Part shown: positions 6,286 through 12,504 of the stretch, in pieces | Numbering within the stretch: position 1 is the first letter of the stretch | Layout: each line of letters starts with the position of its first letter | Assembly (NCBI GenBank): GCA_937872715.1 | Contig: CALMTJ010000096.1 | Location: 9,269-22,756, forward strand | Direction: 5' to 3' | DNA from: an uncultured Methylobacteriaceae bacterium | Lineage (GTDB): Bacteria > Pseudomonadota > Alphaproteobacteria > Rhizobiales > Beijerinckiaceae | DNA: 13,488 nucleotides | Notes under the pieces: model-generated | What the model was told of the DNA's origin: nothing | What the model saw: the letters and a program-made list of their open reading frames with translations, nothing else | Databases searched by the model: none | Made by a program: the position numbers and the translations under genes

Positions 6286-7323
6286 CTACAACCGGACGAA
6301 GCCGACGATATCCTTCACCGCGGCCATTGTCTCCGCCGCGATCGCCCGCGCGCGGGCGGCGCCGTCCGCCAGCACGGCCTCGATGTAGCCCGGATCGTCC
6401 TGGAGGCGCTTCATCTCGCTCCCGATCGGCCCGAGCCGCTCGACGGACAGGTCCACGAGCGCGCTCTTGAAGGCCGAGAACTGGGCGTTGCCGAACTCGC
6501 GCAGCACCTCCTCCTTGGAGCGCTCCGCGAGCCCGGCATAAATGCCGACGAGGTTCTCGGCCTCCGGGCGGCCCGCGAGGCCCGCCTCCTCGGACGGGAG
6601 CGGCTCGGGATCGGTCTTCGCCTTGCGGACCTTCTGGGCGATCGTGTCGGGATCGTCCGTGAGGTTGATGCGCGAGAAGTCGGAGGGGTCCGATTTCGAC
6701 ATCTTCTTCGACCCGTCGCGCAGAGACATGACGCGCGCGGCCGGGCCGCCGATCAGCGGCTCCGTCAGCGGAAAGAAGCCTTCGCCGAAGCCGCGCTCCG
6801 CGATCGGCGCGGCGAAATCGTTGTTGAACTTCGACGCGATGTCGCGCGTCAGTTCGAGATGCTGCTTCTGGTCCTCCCCGACCGGCACGTGCGTCGCCCG
6901 GTAGAGGAGGATGTCGGCGGCCATGAGCGACGGATAAGCGTAGAGGCCGAGCGAGGCGTTCTCCCGGTCCTTGCCGGCCTTCTCCTTGAACTGGGTCATC
7001 CGGTTCATCCAGCCGAGCCGGGCCACGCAGTTGAAGATCCAGGCGAGCTCGGCATGGGCGGAGACCTGGCTCTGGTTGAAGACGATATGCGCCTTCGGGT
7101 CGATCCCGGCGGCCAGGAACGCGGCCGTGACCTCCCGGATCTGGCTCGCGAGATCGGGCTGGTAGAGCTGCGCGGTGAGCGCGTGCATGTCGACGACGCA
7201 GTAGATGCAGTCGCGGCCCGATTGCAGCTCGACGAAGCGCTTGATCGCTCCGAGATAGTTGCCGAGATGGAGGTTCCCGGTCGGCTGAACGCCCGAGAAG
7301 ACCCGCTCCTTGAAACCCGCCAT
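6286..7323 (-). CDS. trpS: Tryptophanyl-tRNA synthetase TrpS
   Basis: Class I aminoacyl-tRNA synthetase that charges tRNA-Trp using ATP. The 345 residues carry the HIGH-type motif as GNLHLGN (HLGN at 19-22) and the KMSKS loop at 207-211 (in GSKKMSKSDPS). Other family marks are VDMHALT (44-50) and GLYAYPSLMAADILLY (126-141). Length matches bacterial TrpS (about 330-350). I chose the ATG at 7323, with GGAG 9 nt upstream and the natural N-terminus MAGFKERVFSGVQPTGN. An open extension to 7377 adds 18 Gly/Pro/Arg-rich residues and would run through the likely promoter. It leads into uspA after 14 nt. Confidence 0.97.
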   Translation of the reverse strand: MAGFKERVFSGVQPTGNLHLGNYLGAIKRFVELQSGRDCIYCVVDMHALTAQLYQPDLASQIREVTAAFLAAGIDPKAHIVFNQSQVSAHAELAWIFNCVARLGWMNRMTQFKEKAGKDRENASLGLYAYPSLMAADILLYRATHVPVGEDQKQHLELTRDIASKFNNDFAAPIAERGFGEGFFPLTEPLIGGPAARVMSLRDGSKKMSKSDPSDFSRINLTDDPDTIAQKVRKAKTDPEPLPSEEAGLAGRPEAENLVGIYAGLAERSKEEVLREFGNAQFSAFKSALVDLSVERLGPIGSEMKRLQDDPGYIEAVLADGAARARAIAAETMAAVKDIVGFVRL

Positions 7324-7348
7324 CACGCCCGCTCCGCCAGAGGCGCGG

Positions 7349-7377
7349 CCTCTACGGACCGGCGGTCCGGATGGCAA
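7349..7377 (-). promoter_or_regulatory. Candidate promoter of trpS-uspA
   Basis: On the minus strand TTGCCA (7377-7372) and TAGAGG (7354-7349) are separated by exactly 17 nt, 26 nt upstream of the trpS ATG. The spacer holds the perfect dyad CGGACC-GGC-GGTCCG (7355-7369), which could be an operator or a chance GC-rich repeat. Confidence 0.4.
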
Positions 7378-7409
7378 GCCGGGAGGGAGTTTGGAACCAA
7401 TCGTCGGTT

Positions 7410-7434
7410 TTCGTATTGACGATGCATATACGAA
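7410..7434. promoter_or_regulatory. Inverted-repeat operator candidate of the TacAT-like module
   Basis: TTCGTAT (7410-7416), 11 nt, then ATACGAA (7428-7434) is a perfect 7-bp inverted repeat. It covers the -35 box of the module promoter, just where a ribbon-helix-helix antitoxin would bind to repress its own operon. The stretch is AT-rich in a very GC-rich window, so a chance match is less likely. Confidence 0.6.
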
Positions 7435-7446
7435 TGTGCTCTATAG
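7416..7446 (+). promoter_or_regulatory. Promoter of the DUF1778/GNAT toxin-antitoxin module
   Basis: TTGACG (7416-7421) and TCTATA (7440-7445) with an 18-nt spacer form the best sigma-70-type promoter in the window. Transcription would begin near 7452, leaving a short leader to the antitoxin ATG at 7489. If translation began at 7456 instead, the mRNA would be nearly leaderless. Confidence 0.6.
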
Positions 7447-7488
7447 CCGTGCTCCATGAAGAGCCCGACCAACTCCAGGACAAACGCG

Positions 7489-7803
7489 ATGACCGCTGTC
7501 GCCCTCGTGGATCGACCGAAGCGCGCTCAGACGCGGGATCGGAGCGAGACCTCCATCAGCATGCGCGTTTCGACGCGCGTGCTCGACCTCATAAACACGG
7601 CTGCGGCCGTGATCGGAAAGTCGCGAACGGAGTTCATGCTCGAGAGCGCGCGCCAGCACGCGATCGACGTGCTCCTTGACCAGCGATTCTTCCAGCTCAA
7701 TGCCGAGCAGCACGATGCCCTCATGGCCCTGCTCGACAACCCGCCGCCGCCGAACGAGAAGCTAAAACAGCTTCTTGCAGTTAAGGCGCCGTGGGAAGCC
7801 TGA
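7489..7803 (+). CDS. DUF1778 antitoxin (TacA/AtaR-like)
   Basis: Antitoxin of a type II module whose toxin is a tRNA-acetylating GNAT enzyme. From the ATG at 7489 it has 104 residues: a ribbon-helix-helix DNA-binding domain (SISMRVSTRVLDLINTAAAVIGKSRTEF, about 22-49), a middle segment FFQLNAEQHDALMALLDNPPPPN (about 67-89), and a C-terminal helix EKLKQLLAVKAPW (about 90-102) of the kind that clamps the toxin's active site. AGGA lies 8 nt before this ATG. An upstream in-frame ATG at 7456 would give 115 residues but leaves almost no leader after the promoter. The gene overlaps the toxin start by 13 bp, so the two are translationally coupled. Family assignment is firm; specific orthology to TacA or AtaR is not claimed. 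Confidence 0.88.
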   Translation: MTAVALVDRPKRAQTRDRSETSISMRVSTRVLDLINTAAAVIGKSRTEFMLESARQHAIDVLLDQRFFQLNAEQHDALMALLDNPPPPNEKLKQLLAVKAPWEA

Positions 7804-8315
7804 GGGAACTACCCGGCGCGCGCGGGCCGGCGATCACGCCGCCCGCGCCGATCGGAGAACAACATGATGTCGCATCGTTCAGCTGCGGCAAGCCACCCCT
7901 CGACGATTGGCTTCGGCACCGCGCGCTGAAGAGCGAAGGACCATCGGCGAGAACATACGTCGTCTGCCAGGGGCGAACCGTCGTCGGCTACTACTGCCTG
8001 GCGACGGGCGGAGCGAGCCATGCGGGGGTGCCGGGCAAGCTCCGTCGCAACATGCCGGACCCGATCCCCATGATGGTTCTCGGTCGTCTCGCGGTGGATC
8101 GCGGCCTCCACGGGCGGCAGATCGGTGGCGCGCTCCTTCGCGATGCCATGAAGCGGGCGGCGGAGGCTCACAAACTCGTCGGATTCCGTGCCCTGACGCT
8201 CCATGCGAAAGATGACGACGCCCGCGCCTTCTACATACGATACGGCTTCCTGGAATTCCCGCAGGGCACCAAGACGATGTTTATGCCGATCGAGACGATC
8301 GTCGCGGCGCTCTGA
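7791..8315 (+). CDS. GNAT-family acetyltransferase toxin (TacT/AtaT-like)
   Basis: Predicted toxin that acetylates the amino group of aminoacyl-tRNA and so blocks translation; the exact tRNA target cannot be read from sequence. The 174 residues show the family pattern in order: FSCGKPPLDDWLRHRA (30-45), a Tyr-rich strand VVGYYCLATGG (64-74), PIPMMVLGRLAVD (91-103), the acetyl-CoA motif RQIGGA (109-114), and DDARAFYIRYGF (142-153) with Tyr148 as the likely catalytic tyrosine. All expected residues are present, so it looks active. The start is GTG at 7791 inside the antitoxin's 3' end, with a weak AAGG 4 nt upstream; a GTG keeps toxin output below antitoxin. It ends 29 nt before the convergent queC stop. 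Confidence 0.9.
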   Translation: MGSLRELPGARGPAITPPAPIGEQHDVASFSCGKPPLDDWLRHRALKSEGPSARTYVVCQGRTVVGYYCLATGGASHAGVPGKLRRNMPDPIPMMVLGRLAVDRGLHGRQIGGALLRDAMKRAAEAHKLVGFRALTLHAKDDDARAFYIRYGFLEFPQGTKTMFMPIETIVAAL

Positions 8316-8344
8316 AGCCGCAACTTGCGCAGATTTGGGCGCCC

Positions 8345-9049
8345 TCACCTGCTCAACACGAACCGCTCCCACCCGGCACGGCGAAGCCGGCAGGCGTCGC
8401 ATTCCCCGCAGCCATAGCCCCACGGGTGACGGTGCGTCCGGTCGGCTAGGTAGCAGGTATGCGTCTCGGCGACGACGAGGTCGACGAGTGCCTGCCCGCC
8501 GATTTCCCGGGCGAGCCGCCAGGTCGCGGCCTTGTCGACGAACATGAGCGGCGTCTCGACCGGCATGTCCGTCGCCATGCCGAGGCCGAGCGCCTTCGAC
8601 ATCGCCCGCACGGTCTCGTCCCGGCAATCGGGGTAGCCGGAGAAATCCGTCTCGCAGACGCCGGCGACGAGCCGTCCGATCCCGCGCTGGAACGCCACGA
8701 TACCGGCGAAGGCCAGGAAGACGAGGTTGCGGCCCGGCACGAAGGTCGCCGGGAGGCCGTCCGGACGGGTGCCGAGCGGCAGGTCGGCGGTCAGGGCCGA
8801 CAGGCTGACCTCGCCCAGCACCGCGAGGTCGACGACGCGGTCCGGACCGAGCCGCCCGTCCCAATCCGGCGAGAGCCGCCTGAGCGCCCGGCGGATCGGC
8901 TCGCGGCATTGGAGCTCGACCGCGTGGCGCTGCCCGTAGGAGAAGCCGACCGTCTCCACGCGCTCGTAGCGGTTGAGCGCCCAGGCGAGGCAGGTCGTCG
9001 AATCCTGGCCGCCGGAGAACAGGACGAGGGCTGAGCGGGGCTCGGTCAT
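8345..9049 (-). CDS. queC: 7-cyano-7-deazaguanine synthase QueC
   Basis: Converts 7-carboxy-7-deazaguanine to preQ0 with ATP and ammonia, in queuosine synthesis for the tRNA wobble position. The 234 residues open with the PP-loop SGGQDST (12-18), include YGQRHAVELQ (39-48), and end with the zinc-binding cysteines C199 (THTCY) and C214, C217, C220 (GCGECDACRLR). Length matches the family. The ATG at 9049 follows the fabI stop by 31 nt, with only a weak purine stretch upstream, so it probably rides on the fab transcript. No other queuosine gene (queD, queE, queF) is in the window. Its stop faces that of the GNAT toxin across 29 nt with no visible terminator. Confidence 0.96.
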   Translation of the reverse strand: MTEPRSALVLFSGGQDSTTCLAWALNRYERVETVGFSYGQRHAVELQCREPIRRALRRLSPDWDGRLGPDRVVDLAVLGEVSLSALTADLPLGTRPDGLPATFVPGRNLVFLAFAGIVAFQRGIGRLVAGVCETDFSGYPDCRDETVRAMSKALGLGMATDMPVETPLMFVDKAATWRLAREIGGQALVDLVVAETHTCYLADRTHRHPWGYGCGECDACRLRRAGWERFVLSR

Positions 9050-9080
9050 CCGCCGAGCGCAGGCAAGGCGCGGTCCAGCC

Positions 9081-9893
9081 TCAGCCCTCGGCCGCCTCCT
9101 GCGCCTTCAGCACGTCCGGGCGCGGCATGGAGATGATGTTGTAGCCGGAATCCACGTAATGCACCTCGCCCGTGACGCCGCCCGACAGGTCCGACAGCAG
9201 GTAGAGGGCCGAGCCGCCGATCTCGTCCGTGGTCACGGTGCGCCGGAGGGGCGCGTTCGCCTTCTGGAAATTGTACATGAAGCGGGCATCCGCGATGCCG
9301 GCGCCCGCGAGTGTCCGGACCGGGCCGGCCGAGATCGCGTTGACCCGGATGTTCTGCGGGCCGAAATCGCCCGCGAGGTAGCGGACGGAGGCCTCGAGCG
9401 CCGCCTTCGCGACGCCCATCACGTTGTAGTTCGGCATGACCCGGGTCGAGCCGCCATAGGTCAGCGTCACCATCGCGCCGCCGCTCCGCATCCGGTCCGC
9501 AGCCCGCCGGGCGATCTCCGTGAAGGAGAAGCACGAGATCAGCATGGTGCGGGCGAAATTCTCGCGCGTGGTGTCGGCGTAGCGGCCCTTCAGCTCGTTC
9601 TTGTCCGAGAACGCGATGGCATGGACCACGAAATCGAGCCCGTCCCAGCGCTCGTCCAGGCCGGAGAAGACGCGGTCCAACGAGGCGAGGTCTTCCACGT
9701 CGCACGGGAGCACGAAGTGCGAGCCGAGGGAGGCGGCGAGCGGCGCGACGCGTTTTCCGAGCGCCTCGCCCTGGTAGGTGAAGGCGAGTTCGGCCCCGTG
9801 GGCCGCGAGCGTGCGGGCGATCCCCCAGGCAATGGAATGGTCGTTCGCGACGCCCATCACGAGGCCGCGCTTCCCCTGCATCAGAGCTGTCAC
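9081..9893 (-). CDS. fabI: Enoyl-[acyl-carrier-protein] reductase (NADH) FabI
   Basis: Short-chain dehydrogenase-fold enzyme that performs the last reduction of each fatty-acid elongation cycle, and the target of triclosan in this family. The 270 residues begin with the nucleotide-binding segment GKRGLVMGVANDHSIAWGIA (7-26). The catalytic set is Tyr146, Tyr156 and Lys163 (YNVMGVAK), the same numbers as in E. coli FabI. VDSGYNI near 247-253 is the usual C-terminal mark. The ATG at 9893 lies 27 nt after the fabB stop. Position directly after fabB, with fabA further upstream, is the standard alphaproteobacterial arrangement. Confidence 0.97.
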   Translation of the reverse strand: MTALMQGKRGLVMGVANDHSIAWGIARTLAAHGAELAFTYQGEALGKRVAPLAASLGSHFVLPCDVEDLASLDRVFSGLDERWDGLDFVVHAIAFSDKNELKGRYADTTRENFARTMLISCFSFTEIARRAADRMRSGGAMVTLTYGGSTRVMPNYNVMGVAKAALEASVRYLAGDFGPQNIRVNAISAGPVRTLAGAGIADARFMYNFQKANAPLRRTVTTDEIGGSALYLLSDLSGGVTGEVHYVDSGYNIISMPRPDVLKAQEAAEG

Positions 9894-9920
9894 GGCGTCC
9901 CCGTCCCGTTGTTGTCGCCG

Positions 9921-11144
9921 TTACGCGTCGACGTGCTTGAGGACGATGGTGGCGTTGGTGCCGCCGAACCCGAAGGAGTTCGACATCACGCAGCCGAGCT
10001 GCACGCCGTCACGGCGCTCCCGCAGGATCGGCATGTCGGCGAAGGCGGGGTCGAGCTCCTCGATATGGGCGCTCTCCGCGATGAAGCCGCCATTCATCAT
10101 GAGGAGCGAGTAGATGGCCTCCTGCACGCCGGTCGCGCCGAGCGAATGGCCCGTCAGCGACTTCGTGGCCGAGATCGGCGGGCAGGCATCGCCGGAGCCG
10201 AAGACCTCCCGGATCGCCTCGATCTCCTTCTCGTCCCCGACGGGCGTCGAGGTCGCGTGAGGGTTGATGTAATCGACCTTGGGGCCGACGCCGCGCAGCG
10301 CCATCCGCATGCAGCGCACGGCGCCCTCGCCGGAGGGCGCCACCATGTCGTGCCCGTCCGAGGTGGCGCCGTAGCCGGCGATCTCGCCGTAGATGCGGGC
10401 GCCGCGCGCCCGGGCGTGCTCCAGCTCCTCCAGCACCACGACACCGGCCCCGCCCGCGATGACGAAGCCGTCGCGGTTCCTGTCATAGGCCCGCGAGGCG
10501 ACGGCCGGACGGTCGTTGTAGCGCGACGACATGGCGCCCATGCCGTCGAACAGGACGGACAGGGCCCAGTCGAGCTCCTCGCACCCGCCCGCGAAGATCA
10601 CGTCCTGGCGGCCGGCCGCAATGGTCTCGTAGGCGTTGCCGATGCAATGGTTGGACGTCGCGCAGGCCGACGAGATCGAGTAGTTCACGCCCTTGATCTT
10701 GAACCAGGTGGCGAGCGTCGCGGAGGCGGTCGAGGACATGGCCTTCGGCACCGCGAAAGGCCCGACCCGCCTCGGCCCCTTGGTACGGGCGGTGTCGGCC
10801 GCCTCGACCAGCGTCTTCGTCGACGGGCCGCCCGACCCCATGATGATGCCGGTCCGCTCGTTCGAGACGTCGGATTCCTCCAGGCCGGATTCGCGGATGG
10901 CCTGGTCCATGGCGACGTGGTTCCAGGCCGTGCCGCCGCCGTGGAACCGCATGGCGCGCCGGTCCACGACATCCTCGGCCTTCAGCATCGGCGCACCCTG
11001 CACCTGGCAGCGAAAGCCCAGCGTCGCGTATTCGTCGGCCCGGGTGATGCCGGATTTCGCCTCGCGCAGGGATGCCAGCACCTCCTGCGTGTTGTTGCCG
11101 ATGGACGACACGATGCCCATCCCGGTGACCACGACGCGCCGCAT
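9921..11144 (-). CDS. fabB: Beta-ketoacyl-ACP synthase I FabB
   Basis: Condensing enzyme that elongates the cis-3-decenoyl intermediate made by FabA and is required for unsaturated fatty acids. With the ATG at 11144 it has 407 residues, the usual length. The catalytic triad is Cys161 (SSACATSNH), His296 (NPHATSTPVGD) and His333 (LTGHSLGATG), with Lys328 also in place. FGFGGTNA lies near the C-terminus. GGGAG sits 8 nt before this ATG; an alternative TTG two codons upstream (11150) is too close to that site. KAS I is preferred over KAS II (FabF) because of the FabA/FabI neighbours. A brnTA pair separates it from fabA. Confidence 0.95.
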   Translation of the reverse strand: MRRVVVTGMGIVSSIGNNTQEVLASLREAKSGITRADEYATLGFRCQVQGAPMLKAEDVVDRRAMRFHGGGTAWNHVAMDQAIRESGLEESDVSNERTGIIMGSGGPSTKTLVEAADTARTKGPRRVGPFAVPKAMSSTASATLATWFKIKGVNYSISSACATSNHCIGNAYETIAAGRQDVIFAGGCEELDWALSVLFDGMGAMSSRYNDRPAVASRAYDRNRDGFVIAGGAGVVVLEELEHARARGARIYGEIAGYGATSDGHDMVAPSGEGAVRCMRMALRGVGPKVDYINPHATSTPVGDEKEIEAIREVFGSGDACPPISATKSLTGHSLGATGVQEAIYSLLMMNGGFIAESAHIEELDPAFADMPILRERRDGVQLGCVMSNSFGFGGTNATIVLKHVDA

Positions 11145-11177
11145 GCGCAAATCTCCCGCCCGCCCCAGGCCACCGTT

Positions 11178-11206
11178 CAGGTAAGCGTCGGGGGAGCGAG
11201 ACTCAA
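11178..11206 (-). promoter_or_regulatory. Weak candidate promoter for fabB-fabI-queC
   Basis: TTGAGT (11206-11201) and TACCTG (11183-11178) lie 17 nt apart on the minus strand in the 99-bp gap before fabB. The -10 match is poor. If real, it would let fabB be expressed apart from the upstream toxin-antitoxin pair. Confidence 0.2.
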
Positions 11207-11243
11207 CCCGCTTTGACGGACCGCACCTTCGGACGCCCTGCCG

Positions 11244-11552
11244 TCAGCCCCTCCGGTGGTCCACGTAGGAGCGAAGCACGGCGTTGATCCTCGCCTGCCA
11301 CCCGCGTCCGGTGCCCTTGAAGAAGGCGAGCACGTCTGCATCCACCTTCATCGTCATGCTGGCTTTCCGGTCCGGACCGGACATCTTCACCGCGGTCCAG
11401 TCGACGACCATGCCGGCCTCGTCCGGATCGGACGCGATCGCGGCCTCGACGTCGGCGTCCGTCAGCGTCCGGAGCCGATCCCAGTCCGTCTCGCTCAGAT
11501 GCTCGACCATTTGCTCATCCGTGCCGTTCACGGTAGGCCTCCCGCTCTTCAT
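11244..11552 (-). CDS. brnA: BrnA-type antitoxin, second copy
   Basis: Antitoxin partner of the BrnT-type toxin that it overlaps by 38 bp. The 102 residues have an acidic N-terminal half (about 10-55, with SETDWDRLRTLTDADVEAAI, then DWTAV) and a C-terminal BrnA domain: KASMTMKVDADVLAFFKGTGRGWQARINAVLR, carrying the GxGWQxRIxxxLR signature. The ATG at 11552 has a strong GGAGGG 6 nt upstream; an internal ATG at 11510, just past the brnT stop, is the alternative and would remove 14 non-conserved residues. It lies between fabA and fabB on their strand. It differs strongly from the antitoxin at 5053-5355 outside the C-terminal motif. Confidence 0.9.
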   Translation of the reverse strand: MKSGRPTVNGTDEQMVEHLSETDWDRLRTLTDADVEAAIASDPDEAGMVVDWTAVKMSGPDRKASMTMKVDADVLAFFKGTGRGWQARINAVLRSYVDHRRG

Positions 11553-11787
11553 GTCGCGCCCTCCGGAAGGAGATGATCCGTCGGGTCGAACCGCGCCAAG
11601 TCCACACGAGCGTCACCGCGATACCGCCCATGATGCCCGTCGTGATCGTGCGGGGTTCCGCCACGAAGCTCGCAGGAGCCTCGATCAAAGGCCGGCCGTC
11701 GAACAGGAACATGGCGTCCCGGAAGTCCAGTCCATGCTTGACGAGGTTCGTTCGACGCTTCGCTTCGTCCCATTCGGGCGGCGGCAT
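11515..11787 (-). CDS. brnT: BrnT-type ribonuclease toxin, second copy
   Basis: Predicted RelE-fold ribonuclease toxin (DUF497) of 90 residues. It has the textbook N-terminus PEWDEAKRRTNLVKHGLDFRDA (4-25) and the C-terminal block RIISFRRARHEEREAY (about 69-84), so it looks intact and probably active. The ATG at 11787 follows the fabA stop after only 35 nt, with no clear -35/-10 pair and only a weak GAG as ribosome-binding site. This suggests read-through from fabA transcription or a promoter inside fabA. A small CGGA-AA-TCCG dyad lies in the 35-nt gap. Compared with the BrnT at 5339-5614 it is the more canonical member. Confidence 0.9.
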   Translation of the reverse strand: MPPPEWDEAKRRTNLVKHGLDFRDAMFLFDGRPLIEAPASFVAEPRTITTGIMGGIAVTLVWTWRGSTRRIISFRRARHEEREAYRERHG

Positions 11788-11822
11788 GACGCCGGCTCAT
11801 CTACGGATTTCCGAGTATTCCG

Positions 11823-12347
11823 TCACCCGCCGGCGGGTGCGGCCTCCGGCTTGAACAGGCCGACCTTCAGCTCCTTCGCCTCGTAGATGCGCTTTCCGTC
11901 CGCCTCGAGGAAGCCGTCCGCGATGCCGAGCACGAGCTTCGACTTGAACACGCGCTTCAGGTCGACGCCGTAGACCACCCGCTTCACGCCGGGCAGCACC
12001 TGGTCGATGAACTTGACTTCGCCGACCCCGAGGGCGCGGCCGCGGCCCGGCAGGTCGAGCCAGCCGAGAAAGAAGCCGACCATCTGCCACAACGCGTCGA
12101 GCCCGAGGCAGCCCGGCATGACGGGGTCGCCCTTGAAGTGGCACGGGAAGAACCAGAGGTCCGGCCGCACGTCGAGCTCGGCCCGGACCCGGCCCTTGCC
12201 GAAGGCGCCGCCATCCTGGCCGATATCCGAGATGCGATCGAACATCAGCATGGGCGGAAGCGGCAGCTGGGCGTTGCCGGGGCCGAACAGCTCGCCGCGC
12301 CCGCAGGCGAGGAGCTCGGCGTAGGTGAAACTGGGTTGACCGCCCAT
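11823..12347 (-). CDS. fabA: Beta-hydroxydecanoyl-ACP dehydratase/isomerase FabA
   Basis: Bifunctional hot-dog-fold enzyme that dehydrates 3-hydroxydecanoyl-ACP and isomerises the trans-2 to the cis-3 enoyl product, the entry point to anaerobic unsaturated fatty-acid synthesis. From the ATG at 12347 it has 174 residues, the normal size. His70 (FFPCHFKGDPVMPG) and Asp84 (LGLDALWQMVGFF) are the catalytic pair, with the same numbers as in E. coli FabA. AAGG lies 7 nt before the ATG; the open extension to 12395 adds 16 non-conserved residues. It is divergent from irr across 157 bp and is followed by brnT rather than directly by fabB. Confidence 0.96.
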   Translation of the reverse strand: MGGQPSFTYAELLACGRGELFGPGNAQLPLPPMLMFDRISDIGQDGGAFGKGRVRAELDVRPDLWFFPCHFKGDPVMPGCLGLDALWQMVGFFLGWLDLPGRGRALGVGEVKFIDQVLPGVKRVVYGVDLKRVFKSKLVLGIADGFLEADGKRIYEAKELKVGLFKPEAAPAGG

Positions 12348-12447
12348 GCCGCGCCTTCGTTCTCCCGGGAGGCGGCCGGAGGTCCCGCCGCGCATGCTCC
12401 CGTACCATACCGGAGGGGGGCATCAAACATCGGGAAGGCTCGATCTG

Positions 12448-12476
12448 TTGCGGCTCCGGGCGTGTCGCGGTAGAGT
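12448..12476 (+). promoter_or_regulatory. Candidate promoter of irr
   Basis: TTGCGG (12448-12453) and TAGAGT (12471-12476) with a 17-nt spacer lie 28 nt before the irr ATG. The region is shared with the divergent fabA. No TTTAGAA-type iron control element was seen. Confidence 0.4.
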
Positions 12477-12504
12477 TCGCTCGAGTTTCCGAAATCCGAG
12501 AGCC

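Noticed and set aside
8316..8344. Possible terminator between the GNAT toxin gene and queC
   Set aside because: No stable stem and no T-tract found in the 29-nt gap between the convergent stops.
7809..8909. 366-codon open frame on the minus strand over queC and the GNAT toxin
   Set aside because: It overlaps queC out of frame and the toxin on the opposite strand; both of those carry complete family motifs.
8973..11216. 747-codon open frame on the plus strand opposite fabI and fabB
   Set aside because: It lies antisense to two genes with complete catalytic motifs, is His/Arg/Asp/Gly-rich without recognisable domains, and is the usual mirror frame of high-GC coding DNA.
12346..12504. N-terminal extension of irr
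   Set aside because: Arg-rich, not Irr-like, and it spans the fabA-irr divergent control region.
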